DNA from: Tolypeutes matacus
Lineage: Eukaryota; Chordata; Mammalia; Cingulata; Chlamyphoridae
Assembly (NCBI GenBank): GCA_026826555.1
Contig: JAKSZT010054304.1
Location: 35,023,424 to 35,087,423 of the forward strand
Direction of reading: 5' to 3'
Length of the DNA: 64,000 nt
Part shown: positions 33,818 through 46,365 of the stretch, piece after piece
Numbering within the stretch: position 1 is the first letter of the stretch
How the letters are laid out: every line of letters begins with the position of its first letter
Translations under genes and position numbers: made by a program
The notes under the pieces: generated by a model
What the model was told of the DNA's origin: nothing
Databases searched by the model: none
What the model saw: the letters and a program-made list of their open reading frames with translations, nothing else

Positions 33818-34022
33818 TTTATTTTATTTTTTATTTTTTATTTTTTTTTAAAGATTTTATTTATTTATTCATTTATCCCCCCCTTGCTGCTTGTGCTCGC
33901 TGGGTCAGCTAACCACGCCGTGCAGGCGGGCTTGCCCCCACCAAGAGGCCCCGGGAACCGAACCCGGGGCCTCCCATATGGTAAACGGGAGCCCTACTGA
34001 TTGAGCCACAGCCGCTTCCCTT
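33818..34022 (-). mobile_element. tRNA-derived SINE (DAS type), minus strand
   Basis: The reverse complement reads GGGAAGCGGCTGTGGCTCAATC, A box, then B box GGTTCGGTTCC, then the same body as the copy at 19995-20178 (GCCCGCCTGCACGGCGTGGTT), an AATAAATAAATAAAATCTT tail and poly(A), seen here as T-rich sequence at 33818-33850. Fourteen-base target-site duplications flank it. The 11-bp stem of the extended T arm is intact at 33945-33973. The two copies are very alike, so this subfamily amplified comparatively recently. The minus-strand frame 33905-34117 crosses it and is not a gene. Confidence 0.9.
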
Positions 34023-34036
34023 CTAAGTAATTTTAT
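34023..34036. repeat. Target-site duplication of the minus-strand SINE, right copy
   Basis: Identical 14-bp match to 33804-33817. Confidence 0.85.
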
Positions 34037-34433
34037 AAAAATAGATTGATTAAACAAGAGTTGTAGTACATTACATGATCTTCTGATCTTCAAGGGTACA
34101 AAATTAATTAGTGACAAACTTAGGGCAAGGTCTTGGGTACCTTGTGTACTGGTCTAACTTTTTACTCTACCATTCTCCCTTCTTGATAGATGAAATAAAA
34201 GAATGCAATTGGGTTTCATTCTAACATTGTGAGAAAAGTTGTATAACTCAAAGTGAATTTCAATAAAAATTTTTAATAGTACATATATAAGAATTCTTTT
34301 CTCTGAATCAGAACAAAGGTACATTAATGTTACATGTTATTAATAATAGGATGATGTTTGGGTATAAATACAAGCAAAGAAAACTATTGTCTGTAGGTTT
34401 AGCAAGATATTAATATTCTAAAAAAAAAAAAAG

Positions 34434-34745
34434 AAAGCATGTTAAGTGATAGAAACTAGACACAAAGTACTACATATATTTGACTCTATCTATACAAAAT
34501 GTAAGTACAAGTAAATTTATAGATATGGAAATAAATTACAGTTATGTATGGCAAGGGAAGGATAGAAGGATTGGGAGGTGACTATTAAGGGATAAGGGGG
34601 TTTTCTTTCTGAAGTAATGAAAATGCTCTAATATTGATTACAGGGATGAATACACAACTCTGATTATACCATGTGCCATTGATTGTACACCTTAGATGTA
34701 TTGTATGGTTTATGAATACATTGCATTAAAATTAATTTCAAAAAA
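34434..34745 (+). mobile_element. Old L1 3' end, plus strand
   Basis: Ordered 3' UTR landmarks: TTAAGTGATAGAAACTAGACACAAAG (about 34442), a degenerate 'tatttgactctatctatacaaaatgt', GGTTTTCTTTCTGAAGTAATGAAAATGCTCTAATATTGATTACAGG (about 34600, a classic L1M block), CACAACTCTGATTATACCATGTGCCATTGATTGTACACCTTA, and an ATTGCATTAAAATTAAT end that stands for '..tctcaataaaactg'. 5'-truncated. Confidence 0.8.
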
Positions 34746-37554
34746 GAAAGTGAAGGAGAGTCTACATTTGACCACAGAAAATAATTAGGAACTATTTCCA
34801 GCCTAGTTTCTATTTCTTTTCACTAGGCAAACATAAAGATTAAAATATTTACCAGTGAAGATATTTTATCAGTGAAAGATAATGTTTAAGAACTACCTTG
34901 CTCAGAGAAAATCCTTAAACATAAGTTCATATAATTCTGTTACATGCTTTCCAACTACTATTTTCTATCTGGGTGAATCTAAATTCTATAAATTAGTTGA
35001 AGAGGCCCAGTGAGCATTTAAGCAATTTACTCCATGAGCGATATATATGGGCAATTGGGATTAGACATGAAAAACTAGACCTCCAGATTTGTTATTTTCC
35101 AGCCAGCAGTCTATTCCTTTATAAATCTCAAATGCCCTTGACTTTCTTATGCCACAATTAACCTTTAAAACGACTCTGAAGCACAGTGATACTTCTTTAA
35201 AAATAAAAAAAGAAACCTTATTCTTATTTTCATTCTTTGATTACAATAGGTAGTTGAGAAATGTTTTTGGACTAAGTCCCTTAATTGAGCATTAATGATT
35301 TACTTTAAGGTGAAGGGTAGAAAAAATAAAAACATATACGCTTCTTGTTTGGCTATAAACGAATCAAGATCATGTTTCCAACATATATATAACATTCTTT
35401 TTCCTCAAAGACTTTAATCTATTGACTTAAATAAACTCAGTTGATTTTTTCCCAACATGGACAATAATTTTCAATGGCAAATAATATCTTAGTATAATTT
35501 CTATATTCCTAGTTAGCCTACAATTTTACAATGCATGGGCAAGGATTTGTTGCCAATGTCATATGAGATGACAAACATAATATAAGGTGCATAATACATA
35601 GATTCATTTTAATTTCTATTTTTGATTGCAGGGCAAAGGTTTTCTTCCATTCTCTGGCAATTCCCTGTATGTAACATAGAAGTTCTGCAGCTCACTAATT
35701 AGAAGAACAAGATCAGGAACCCAGTCAGTTAATTTGTGTTATCTCTTTTGTCAGCTATTCTTCCATATAGTAGCCACAGCACCTGAGATATGTAATATAG
35801 GAATGGCAAATATACAGACAAAACAGGGTATAAACAGGATTTCCTGTTTACAGTTTAAAACAGGATATCTTACTCTAGGAAGAAATTTTCATCACAGAGG
35901 AGTAAGGGAAAAGTTAAATATAACGTGTAATAAGAATCACCTAAATGGATTTCAAAAAGTATAACTATAAAAGAGGATGGACATGTGGAGTGTAAGTAGA
36001 AGATACTTTCATTCACTTTCTTTTGGACCATTTAACCCACACTGTGGTTAATTCCTTCCCTGCCCTTGGGCAGGACCCATGATTTTGTTTTGTTTGTGGT
36101 GGTGGTGGTGGTTGGGAATCATTCAGATAATAAATAACTCTCTGTTCACTGTAGTTATGTAAAAAATTCCCAGTTTTGTAATCATCATATACAGTCCTGT
36201 GTAAGGATAAAACACTTCATCCTTCATTTAAAGTTAATGTTGCTTCTCTTTCCCAAAGCTCACGTCTGTTACTGGCTTGAAGACTGTAGTAGGAAAGGGG
36301 AACATGGTATATTTCCTATTTATGCTTCCAGTTAGCAATTCTACTGCTCTGTCTCTATGAATTAGACTATCTGAGACCCCAAGACTTCAAATGAGGAAAA
36401 GAAGAAAAATAAAAGGAAAGAAATAGTCTCCATTGTTTGTTACCAATCAGTCGTTGATTGGATTTCTCTGACTATGGTCGGTGTGGGTTCTTTCTACACA
36501 TCCTTCCCCACTAAACTTTTGTGGTAGACCTCATGTTTGCAGTTCCTTTAGGGCAATTCCTTTGGACACATCACTTTGACTGGTCACTTAATACTTAACC
36601 CTTTGATAAGATTCCTCCAGTTTTTTTCTTTTTTTCTCCTGTAGTATGCTTTTTCAAGTCAGCCTTCTAGGGTAGGATAGAAGATTATCACTGAATAATT
36701 TGTTCCCTCTAGTTCCTTCTGGGCCGTAGTCTCTCATGGCCCATATGAAAATTATGCATCCCCTGCTTCTACAAATTCTGGGGAAGAAAGACTACCATAT
36801 ATTACTCCACCAGGAGAGCAGCTCAATAGTGGCAATCAGTCACCTTTGGCAAAATCTCTGTTATGGAACTTTTCCTCTGTTTGACCTTAGCAGTATTGGA
36901 TAAATAGAAGGAAAGTTCTTTCATCATGCATCAATTTAAGGGACTAATTCTCTGCATATGAGGAAAGAAAATAGAAGTGCTTTCTAGTATGAACATTTTA
37001 TTATTAGGTATCTGAAAAACAAAAATCCACACTATAGAAGAGAACCAGGAAATTTATGGCTCCCTTCACAATTGTGTAATGTCTCATGTTACAAGACTTT
37101 CAAGTCCAAAGACTAAAACATACCAACCATCTTTCACTGAGTGTTCCCAATAGTATTGTCTGCATCATTCATGTCAATGCCACAGGAGAAAAAGGTTATT
37201 CTGTCAAAGAGACCTTGTGTTTTGTGTGTGCCAAATGTGAAGCATGTTTTGCTTTAAGGCATGCCCATCAAGGTTTCAGTTAAACTGTTTGAAATTGGAT
37301 ATATAGTTATGCTGGTCAGGAAAAATATTCACAGTTATTATTTAAGTTAACACTAGAAATTGCTTAAAATTTGCTATCTAAAACTATTCTCTTACATAAA
37401 AGCACACATTTGCAGAGTTCTTCGTGTTTTTGAGTTAAAAGATTAATACTCTATTTAATTAATTTGATTCCTTCCAAGGGAACACCAATGAGGTTGATAA
37501 TAAGGAATCTAAAGGAGGATGCATGGCATGACCAATAAAAGACTGACTACCTAG
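34746..37554. other. Unassigned 2.8-kb stretch
   Basis: No supported gene. Frames at 35734-35964 and 37086-37283 are short and domain-free. A GGT-rich run lies at 36097-36113. The segment 36450-36900 is less AT-rich and may be an unrecognised old LTR. Confidence 0.4.
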
Positions 37555-37720
37555 AATTCTGGCTCAGCCATATGCAAACTAAGAAACTTAACCTCTTTGA
37601 GCCTTATGTACCTCATTTAAAAGACAAGTAGAATAATATTATTTCATTGTGTTGTAGTGAAAATTAAATAATATAAATGCAAAGATCTTGAAATTTGAAA
37701 GCATTCAATAACTGGCAACT
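37555..37720 (+). mobile_element. MIR SINE, plus strand
   Basis: TTCTGGCTCAGCCATATGCAAAC, then AACTTAACCTCTTTGAGCCTTATGTACCTCATTTAAAAGACAAG (about 37587) for the MIR 'gttacttaacctctctgtgcctcagtttcctcatctgtaaaatggg', then TTGTAGTGAAAATTAAATAATATAAATGCAAAG and GCATTCAATAACTGGCAACTATC for its 3' end. Confidence 0.85.
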
Positions 37721-37749
37721 ATCATCATCATCATCATCATCATCATCAT
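37721..37749. repeat. (ATC)n microsatellite
   Basis: About nine uninterrupted ATC units directly after the MIR 3' end, a common place for simple repeats to arise from SINE tails. Confidence 0.95.
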
Positions 37750-37782
37750 TTTAGAGGTTCATTAAGAAAAGGTTCTGGATTG

Positions 37783-37794
37783 TGTCTATTTATT

Positions 37795-37842
<48 letters not shown>

Positions 37843-37895
37843 TTATCTATCTATCATCTATCTATCTATCATAATAATCATCTATCTAGCATCAT
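37783..37895. repeat. (TATC)n tetranucleotide microsatellite
   Basis: A perfect run of ATCT units from about 37796 to 37840, then interrupted TATC/ATC units up to 37895. A long perfect core makes it likely to be polymorphic. Confidence 0.95.
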
Positions 37896-39539
37896 CTATC
37901 AATCCATTTCTAATAAAGAGGATAATTAATATGAAACTAGAATAAAGGTCAATTAATAATTGTCTGGGGAACTGCATTTGTGTAATTTCAAAGCGTAAGG
38001 TTAAGAAATGTTTAAAGAACACTGAACAATAGTCTACATAATTATATTTTTTGGAAAATATAATAGGAGCAGAGAGAAAAATTGTAGAAGCTATCAGGAT
38101 TTGAAAAGTACATATTTATCAAACAAACTGCCATTTAAGAGTTTTTAAAGCTCTCCTGAAATAGTGATAATTTTTATGTCAGGATACCTGACTCCTATTT
38201 TCCTTACACTTAGAGGTTTGGGTGACCATATATAGCTTTTCATTAACCACATTCTTATTCAGTTGATGTCCAAAGCAGCAGCTTCAAGGAAATGGAGACC
38301 AAGCCAAGCTTTCACTTAAAAAATAAATTTATTTTTTGACTAGTTCTGTTTAGACTTCATCATACATATTTCTTTCCATTGCACAAACTTTTTGAATTTT
38401 TGTAAAATAATTTTGAGAAAAATTGAATAATATACTTTTAAGTAATAATTATAGTCTTTAACATTATTAAGAAAACAAAAATAAAAAAATCATAGTCCAT
38501 TTCTGATTGTGTTATATGGGCTTCTTTAACCAAATGTCTTCATAGTTCAGAATCATAATCAATATTATTATTTGAGAAAAGAAAACAAATTTTCCAAAAG
38601 CATGATTATATGTGTTTATTAAGGAAATGAAAGCAAAAATCAGTGATTCCAGATCTGAATATAAAGAAATTGTATTTAACTTTACTGAAATTTCTTTTTT
38701 TTTTCTTCCAATTTTTTCTTGTATTGTTAGTTCATTATTTAGGTTTTCTAGTAATATAATACATTTTAAAAGTGCTTTAATTTTTGCCAATTTGTCAGTA
38801 AATATTAGAAAAATGTCTACTCCAAGTTAACCTTTTTAACAAAAAAGAAAAACAATTATTACTTTATTTTGAGTCAAATATAAAAGTCAGAATATTTTAC
38901 ATAACAAAATTATTAAGTATTTAATAATTTTTGTTTGTATTTCGTTCTCCTTATATGTATAAGATCCACTTTCAAACTTTATATAAGTATAGTTTACCTA
39001 TAGATATCATATTTTGTGAAATTTTAAATGTATTTTCAATGTGTGGTGAGTATTTTTAGGGATTTGTACTTAAATTTACTGGAATTTCTTGTGAAATAAA
39101 TCCATACAGAAGAAACTTATTGAACCACTTAGCTATAATTATCTTCTGACCGTAAAAACATTGAGAAAATTTGCTCCTTTAAAATATTATTTGATATGGA
39201 CAAGAATATTCAAATGTTCTATGATTACACTAAGAATATATTACTTTTCCCAATTTCTTATAATCTATTAATTAAAGATTTTTGCCCAAAGGGTAAGACC
39301 CAAGCAGTTGAAAAGTTTAGAACATTCCATGGTTTCCTGAAAATATTTCCAGAATGTTATCATTCTGACAGGATGATACATGATACATGGAGAGTTAGTT
39401 AATATTATGAAAGTCTAAACAATATTATGAGAGACACTTAGTGGAGGATTATGTTCTCTTTCTTCAGAATGATTCTTAAATTGACCATTGATCATTGACG
39501 GACTGTTTAGAAAAGCACCACCATTTGATTGCTTCCTGG
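37896..39539. other. Unassigned AT-rich sequence
   Basis: No repeat or gene recognised. Overlapping opposite-strand frames at 38512-38790 and 38612-38830, and 39196-39402, are AT-driven. Confidence 0.5.
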
Positions 39540-39655
39540 GTGTAAACCTGTATCAAACTTGATCAAATAGTCCATTTTGAATCTGTGCAGTTTGGTGTAC
39601 TTCAATTACACATCACTAAAGTTAGGAAAAAAATTAAAGAACCACCAAGTGTAAA
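39540..39655 (+). mobile_element. Probable L1 3'-terminal fragment, plus strand
   Basis: CATTTTGAATCTGTGCAGTTTGGTGTACTTCAATTACACATCACTAAAGTT (about 39573) is a good match to the generic L1M end 'aaaatctgtgcattttattgtatgtaaattatacctcaataaagttg', followed by an A-rich stretch. Confidence 0.55.
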
Positions 39656-40904
39656 ATAAAAAAGATTGAAGACGATGTGAAAAACAGGAGAAAGATGCAC
39701 CCATCTTATCCGCCCAAACTGAGTCTTAGATTAGAAGAGGAGAAGGAATTAGGAAGCGAGATTTTGAAGAAGCAAATAGTTAAGAAAAACCTGATTTTCC
39801 TGCCTTTATTAATTTCTGGGGTTGTGGACAGTAAAAGGGAGAATTGGAATAAAGGAGTAATTTAAGTTGCAAGGATTGAGGGAGAACAGGACCTTGGGAT
39901 TTTGCTTCCTGGCTAGAATATGAAGACAGAAGCCTTGCAGACATGTTCAGCAAAACTTACACAAGGGAAGAGCAAACAGAATGGAAGCATAATGCTTCTA
40001 GAAGTTTTTCTTATCTGGTGAATGGCATGGATTAGACACAAATGTTTCTGTGTGACCAAGGAACAAACATATAGAGACCAAAAAACAGGATCATTCCCAA
40101 ATTTTGTGGACAATTTTAACTATGAAAATTCATACGAACAACTATTTGACATTGGAAAGAATTTCTATTGGGAAATAGAGCAAGCAAAACAGAGAGCAGA
40201 ATGAAAGAAACAAACATGCAAACAAAACAAATCTTTACAGGTGCAGACACCAGAATAGCAGTTTTGTTACCTATAGCTGTATTAAGCTATACATCCTAAC
40301 ACTTTAGGTTTCCCAGCAGTGTTCTATCTTCCCTTCCTACGTTTGTAGCTTCAGTTGTGTGAAACTATATTGGAAGCCAAATATTATACCTGAATTTGTT
40401 TGTAATAAGGAAATGAAATGAAAAAATATTGTATACAGTATTTTCATTTTATAAAAACGACCAGAAATTAAATTAGGAAGGGAATGAGCAAACTAAGTGA
40501 AAGGATTGTTTGAGAAATTTATCTCAAGTATCCCATTAGAAATTTTAATAAATATTTTGGAAGTAGTGTTTAAGTAATACTTAAACTTCATTTTTGTATT
40601 CATATGAATATGCAATGTTACAAGGGTTCATATATGTGGTTTTGCCTCTCATTCTCCCTCTCTTTCTATATATATATATATATATATATATATGAAGATA
40701 AATTATTTTTTAAAGCCTATATTATAATAACACATTGCATTCAAGTCTTGCCTCAATAGAATTGTTCAATATTTACCAGTATTCTCTAAAGGCTTTTTTG
40801 TATATCAACTAAATAAAAATCTGAAATATTTTAATAAAATGAAACTAACGTAAAGTATTTTACGAAATATATACCAGAGTGTGGATTCCATGCTTCATTT
40901 AAAA
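39656..40904. other. Unassigned sequence with (TA)n microsatellite
   Basis: No gene. Open frames at 39677-39865, 39913-40113 and 40022-40204 show no domain. Positions 40667-40693 are a pure TA run. Confidence 0.5.
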
Positions 40905-41335
40905 AATTTTTATTTATAATTAATTTTTTTATTTTTAAAGAAACTTTGGATTACATAAAAAATATAAGGGATTCCCATATGGCCCACTCCCTCCTCCTTT
41001 CACATTTTCTCATATTAACAACATCCTTCATTAGTGTAACAGTTGATGAACCCATATGGAAGCATTGCTACTAACCAAGGACTACAGTTTACATTAAAGT
41101 TTACACTCTGCTCTGCACAATTTTATGTTATGACAAAATATACAATGGCCTGTATCCATCACTGCAAAGTCATGCAGGACAATTCCAATGTCCTGAAAAT
41201 GCCCCCAAGTTATACCTATTCTTCTCTCTCCCTCTCCTCAGAACCTCTGGTGGCCACTGTCTTTATATCAGTGATAAAAGTTCTTCAATTGCTAGAATAA
41301 TAAGTCTATTTTGGTCCATTGTTCATTCCTCAATC
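40905..41335 (-). mobile_element. L1 3' UTR-type repeat, minus strand
   Basis: Reverse complement of the 3' part of the element at 10616-12195 and parallel to 1830-2700. Landmarks: TTTTTATTTTTAAAGAAACTTTGGATTACAT (about 40927), GGGATTCCCATATGGCCCACTCC (about 40968), AACCAAGGACTACAGTTTACATT (about 41073), CATGCAGGACAATTCCAATGTCC (about 41171), TCAGAACCTCTGGTGGCCACTG (about 41238), AAAGTTCTTCAATTGCTAGAATAATAAG (about 41277). It stops at the 'cattcctcaatc' point of the family, consistent with 5' truncation. The frame 41043-41300 is inside it. Confidence 0.75.
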
Positions 41336-42814
41336 ATTTCTTTAAATAGAAGATGAGAAATTAGCTAAATATGTGCCCTTTTATGCTAGAATTTTTTTTA
41401 CATAACCCTAGATTAGTTCTCTTGAAATTGCAGTTTCTTATGTTTGTTATGTTTTCCCACTACTACATTTAAGAAGCTTTAAAGCAGCTTGGTGTTCTCT
41501 TAAATCATTCTGTCACTCAAGATCTATCATTAATTTATCACATTTTATCCATTATTGTGCAGCCTTTCAATATAATAAGTCCTTGGGAAATTCATACTCA
41601 AATGTCTCCGTTCCTGTGTTTTTCTCATCTAATATAAATGTTTTTTGAAATGTGCCATTTAAAGAGCTGGACTAAAGTTCTGACTTGTTGAAATTTTGAT
41701 AATGACTAAAAAATAGATACTTATATAAAGAATTCTTCTTCACTGTGTACAGGTATAGAAAATCAAGAAATCATTGAACCACTCAAATTTCAACAAGTTC
41801 ATTGTACTATTTCAAAATTAAATAATCAAAATCTGTCTAAAGCACATTATCAATGTTACTTTTTTTCTTGCCAGAACTTCTTCCTTCTTTACGATGATGG
41901 AGAGGAAGAGTTATTTTGATTATCACTATCAAGCATTTAAATATGATTTTAAAATTCTTTATCTGTGTTATTCTTTTGCTCAATGGGATCTGAACAGATT
42001 TTCCCAATAGCAGAAATACAGGTTCCTGTCTTTAAAATATGAAAAATATAACCTAATACATACTAAACACTCACCAAAAGTGTCAAGAAACATGGGCTGG
42101 AGAGTTATATGTTTGTTATGGAGGGATACTAGAGAAATAGATCAGAAATGCTTGATTTTGTGTTAGTGTACCACAGTCTAATGTCATTCCAGAGATATTC
42201 AGCTTTGACCTGACTTTCCTCTGTCTAGAACATTTAGGTACGGCTCTGCTTTTATTGGGGGCACATAACCGGCAGGGGATCTTTTAATCATTTATGTGGT
42301 TGACTCATAATAGGTGTTCCATAAATGTTGAGTAATGACTAAATGCATGCCGGAATGCAGGGAGGCAGAGCCATTACTGAAGGGTCATGATCTAGGAGTG
42401 GGGTGATCGCTTGTTCACCTGGGATCGAGAGAGATTAGGGTCACTGAAGGCAAAGTGTGTCACGATCTTTCTTGTGGTCAGCACAGTTTTAGAATTGAAC
42501 ATTAAATTGGGAGTATTGAATGACGGCTTTCTTTCTGCTTTGCACTCTGCTAGGCCATTAACGTGGTATTTCAATCACCTCCATGGCCATATTAAGTAAT
42601 GATGTTACTCCCTAATTTACCAATGAGAAAATGAGGTTAAGAGTAGTGGTGAAGGAAGGGTCATGCTCCTTCTACTATGCTTATTCTGTTTCCATTATGT
42701 AGTACATCCATTTGTGGGAATCCATTTGATAAGAGGTAGGTGGCTTCTGTATCTTTCTGCAGGGAAAGAGCTTTGTCATTAATGACATCAATAACATAAT
42801 TACTTATATACTGC
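41336..42814. other. Unassigned sequence
   Basis: No gene. ATAATAGGTGTTCCATAAATGTTGAGTAATGACTAAATG (about 42308) resembles the common L2/MIR 3' tail, but too little is left upstream to call an element. Paired opposite frames at 42392-42599 have no domain. Confidence 0.45.
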
Positions 42815-43005
42815 TGACTATTTATAAATCATTTTCCTATGCTTTTCATATACATTATTTCAAATTATGTAACAACTCTATTACATATGAGGAAAACCAG
42901 GCCCCAAATATGAAGAGAATTGGCCAAATTTATTTGCTGATAGAAGATAATGAACTTATACTAATTTTCTAAGTCAAATCAAGTTCTCATTCCATGATAG
43001 CAAAA
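42815..43005 (-). mobile_element. MIR SINE, minus strand
   Basis: CTTTTCATATACATTATTTCAAATTATGTAACAACTCTATTACATATGAGGAAAACCAGGCCCCAAATATGAAGAGAATTGGCCAAATTTATTTGC is legible, in pieces, as the MIR complement ('ctttacatacattatctcatttaatcctcacaacaac..tgaggaaactgaggcccagagaggttaagtgacttgccc'). Clear landmarks: TATACATTATTTCAAAT (42850-42866) and ATATGAGGAAAACCAGGCCCC (42884-42904). Confidence 0.75.
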
Positions 43006-43589
43006 TAATTATAATAATTAATAATTTATATAATAATTAAACCATTAATTGCAGGTTTTCTTTTTATTAATTGTTCTAATTTCAAAATAATCTAGGATAA
43101 TCCTAAGCATGACTACTGACTTTATGTTTGATTTCCTTTCTCACCTCCCCTACTCCCTTCCCAGATATATTATGGCTCAATAGCTTGGTTAATAGCCATT
43201 AGCAGAATGCAACAATTCAGAATATTTGTTAAATTACTAGTTTTGCTTAAGTGAGGATTTATACTTTCTGTTGTCGTATACAATTATATGATTCTAGACA
43301 ACTGTGAAGATTTACAAAAGTGGATATGTAAATTGCAAACTGTATTTTTTTAAGACAAGCTAATTTACAGAACTAAGTGAAGGTAATTCACTAAAGACAC
43401 CATTTAGGACAAAATGATTAGAGTTGTCACAAAATGTAACACATCCATTTGTTTGTAGCTGTTTCCTACATACACCTATTAACCTTAAGTGCTTAGGTAC
43501 GAAAATACATAATTAAAATAAGAAAGAAAAAAAGTGAAATATAATCAGAAAAGATTAAATGTAAAATACTTGTATATACACATTTCATT
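43006..43589. other. Unassigned sequence
   Basis: AT-rich; nothing recognised. Confidence 0.5.
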
Positions 43590-43800
43590 AAGAGCCTAAT
43601 ATGTGCCAGGCTGTGATGCTAATATTCATGAAATTTCACAACATCCTCAAAATGTAGATACTTTAATATTTTAGAAGTGATAAAACTGAATCCCATTGAA
43701 GTTATGTGACTTTCCCAGGGCCTTCTAGATGGTGATTATTGGAGCAGATATTCAAATCTAGCTTTTCTGATGTGCAAGTCTATCTTCATTGTGTTACACC
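43590..43800 (-). mobile_element. MIR SINE, minus strand
   Basis: TAATATGTGCCAGGCTGTGATGC (about 43599) is the MIR/L2 3' tail complement, followed by CACAACATCCTCAAAATGTAGATACTTTAATATTTTAGAAGTGATAAAACTGAATC and TTATGTGACTTTCCCAGGGC (43703-43722), then a block for 'gagcagagctgggattcgaacccaggtctgtctgac' (GAGCAGATATTCAAATCTAGC, 43742-43762), and the '..tcattgtgttacaccatattt' tRNA-derived end. Nearly full length. Confidence 0.85.
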
Positions 43801-46199
43801 ATATTTTATCACATAATGAAAATATTTTATATATTATTTTTCTCTTATTCACCCACAAATTGTGGATAATTTTGAATCTAAGTATTTTCTTCTTTTACCC
43901 TCTTCTTGAATATAAGCTCTTATTTGTTCTTTACCTTGAGTATGAGAGTTAATATGCCTGTACTTTCTTTTGTACTTTTTTTTTTTTTGCCATAACTGTT
44001 CTGTGATATTTCATAAAACTGCTTTCTAACAAAACTAAATTATACTGAATAGGCAAAACAAATTTATTTTGTCTCTTGCAGAAGAATATGTAGTAAATAC
44101 TGATGAAATTACTAGACTTGTCAACTGACTGCTGAGTAAATATGAGGGATATTCATGCCATTTTCTCTCTGAAAGTAGCATTTCTCATTGATTTATGATT
44201 AAGTATATCACTAATAAGAAACCACCAAATGAAAACACCTGAGTTAATAATTTAAGAAAATATTCAAAGGGAAAATAAAACTTAATATAAAGTCATTGAA
44301 GCCTCACAATTAATGTAGTCATGGCTGGATAAATTTAAAATAGAGAACACATGTGAATTTTATTGTTTTACTTGAGGTGATGCAGGGTGCATGATACTGA
44401 GAAATAGAGGCTTCTGGGGGAAAGATACATTTCACACTCGAGTGGCTTTTTGCAAATTGAAATTGGTGCTTCCTTCTGTCAGAAAATTCTGGCCCTAAAG
44501 GTTTATCCTTGTAAAAAATATTTCCTAATATCTCTCGATTTTGGGTTCAGATTCCTACAGAGAAATTAAAGGTGTATTTGCAAAAATTTATTTATTTTCT
44601 TAATTTTAATCTTTAAATATTTAGAGTAATTCTGAAGCCAGTATCAAGGAATGATTTGTGTGTGTGTGTGTAAACTGAGACAAATACGTTCCTACCTGCC
44701 AGTGATGAGCAAGAAGAGATCCTTTTCTTGTAAATCTTGCCTTGAAGAATTCATTTTAGTATTTCTGCTTCTATTCTTTAGGAAATATGCATAACAAGCT
44801 TGCTGCACTTAGTAGCATTTAATATAACTAATCACTGACATTGTGATAGAAGCTAAAATTAAATTTGAAGCAGTAAACAAATTGATCATTCTTACATAAG
44901 TATTTTTCATATAGTAAAATATCTTGATAATCAAGTATTTTGAACTTGAAATCTTATGTTTTAGTAGAAAGAATATGGGTGAACAATATGAATTTATAGT
45001 TAATGTTGCAAAATTAGTTTATATAAAGTGAATAGAATTTTGGGATCTGATCTTCATCTTCAAAATTCTATTGGTGCTCAGAAAGTCATTTCCTTGGATT
45101 ATTTTTCCTACAGTGGAAAGAGCAAGGGAAGAAAGGAGCAATGGAGAAAGAATATATATTAATTAATAAGACTTTTTATTTAAAGAAAAAAGTGCTCACT
45201 GTTTGCAGAACCACTGTTCTAAATCCTTCTTGATCTGCTCTTATCCCAGCCCTGTTTATGAAGTGATAGTACTGTGGTATGTATAAACTGAATCTCAAGG
45301 GGAAAAAATGCTCTTTTCCTCACTGTTTTTGCACACCTCCAGAGCTTTTAAACTTCAAGGGTCTGAACTCCAAATTTCCCATTATCTTTTTTCCTCTCTC
45401 AATCTCAAAACTTTAAGGACCATTTCCATGTATTGGCTTTTTCCCATCCCCTTACGGCAATTGGAGATGTTTAGTGACTCATTCAATTAAGATAATCATT
45501 TAACAATGTATTATTATCTCAGATAATATATTTCCCATTTAATATTAATTTTTAGTGGGGAATTGTAGTGACAATTAGTCGATAGTGAGAAATTCAAGGT
45601 GTAGATTCTTTCCTTATTCTCAAAACACATTTCAGGTAGACATAGGTGAGGATTTTGTATAAGCAGTCTTGCATTTTTAAAATGTTAAGAAATAAACAAC
45701 CAACCAAATAACAAATTATGGAGGCAAATTTCAAAGTAAACAAAGTTATATTTTGCCAAAGTTTCCCTTCCTTTTAGGTATCAACTCCCAACAATGTCCT
45801 CTCTAAACTGTCCAATACTCTTCCAAGGTCTTCATGCTTGAATTACACCCTGACTGCATTCAGCTAGTCTGAACTCCTCAATGTAGACCTTGTTTATTCC
45901 TCAGCCTCTTTCCTACCCTCATGTCCAAGGCCTGATTGCTACCATATTCCAAGGCAATGGAAAAGACTTGTGGGACAGGCAGAGCCTGTCATAGGTTAGG
46001 CAATCCGGTCCATTTGGGTCAAAGCAGCAGAGCAGAGTTAGGTGAGATTTAGTGGCTGGTAGGCAATGGCAAATTATGCCTGTCAGAATAATAGTCACAT
46101 TCAGGTAATTCAATACCAGAGAGAATACTGAAAGACAATGAATGTGCAAGCAGGGGTGTCTTAGGAATAAAGTATTTTCTGCACCATTTCAGTACCCTG
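43801..46199. other. Unassigned 2.4-kb stretch
   Basis: No supported gene or major repeat. A (GT)n run lies at 44656-44671 and a T run at 43977-43989. Short frames at 43770-43952, 45308-45490 and 45919-46149 show no domain. Confidence 0.5.
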
Positions 46200-46365
46200 T
46201 GTTACAAGTTTTCTAGCATTTATTACACTTCAGCATAATTACTGGATTACTCATTTATCTATTTCACAAAACAATGAATACCTTCAGTTCATGGACTGTG
46301 TCTTTGGAATTGTATCCCTAGTACTTATCACATAATAATATAAAATGCATACATGTTCAATAGTT
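46200..46365 (+). mobile_element. Probable L2 3' end
   Basis: CAGTTCATGGACTGTGTCTTTGGAATTGTATCCCTAGTACTTATCACATAATAATATAAAATGCATACATGTTCAATAG is, in pieces, the degraded L2 end ('gggcagggactgtgtcttattcatctttgtatccccagtgcctagcacagtgcctggcacatagtaggtgctcaata'). GACTGTGTCTTTGGAATTG (46294-46312) is the best landmark. Confidence 0.6.

Noticed and set aside
37796..37895. Regulatory GATA-factor cluster
   Set aside because: The TATC/GATA density is simply the tetranucleotide microsatellite.
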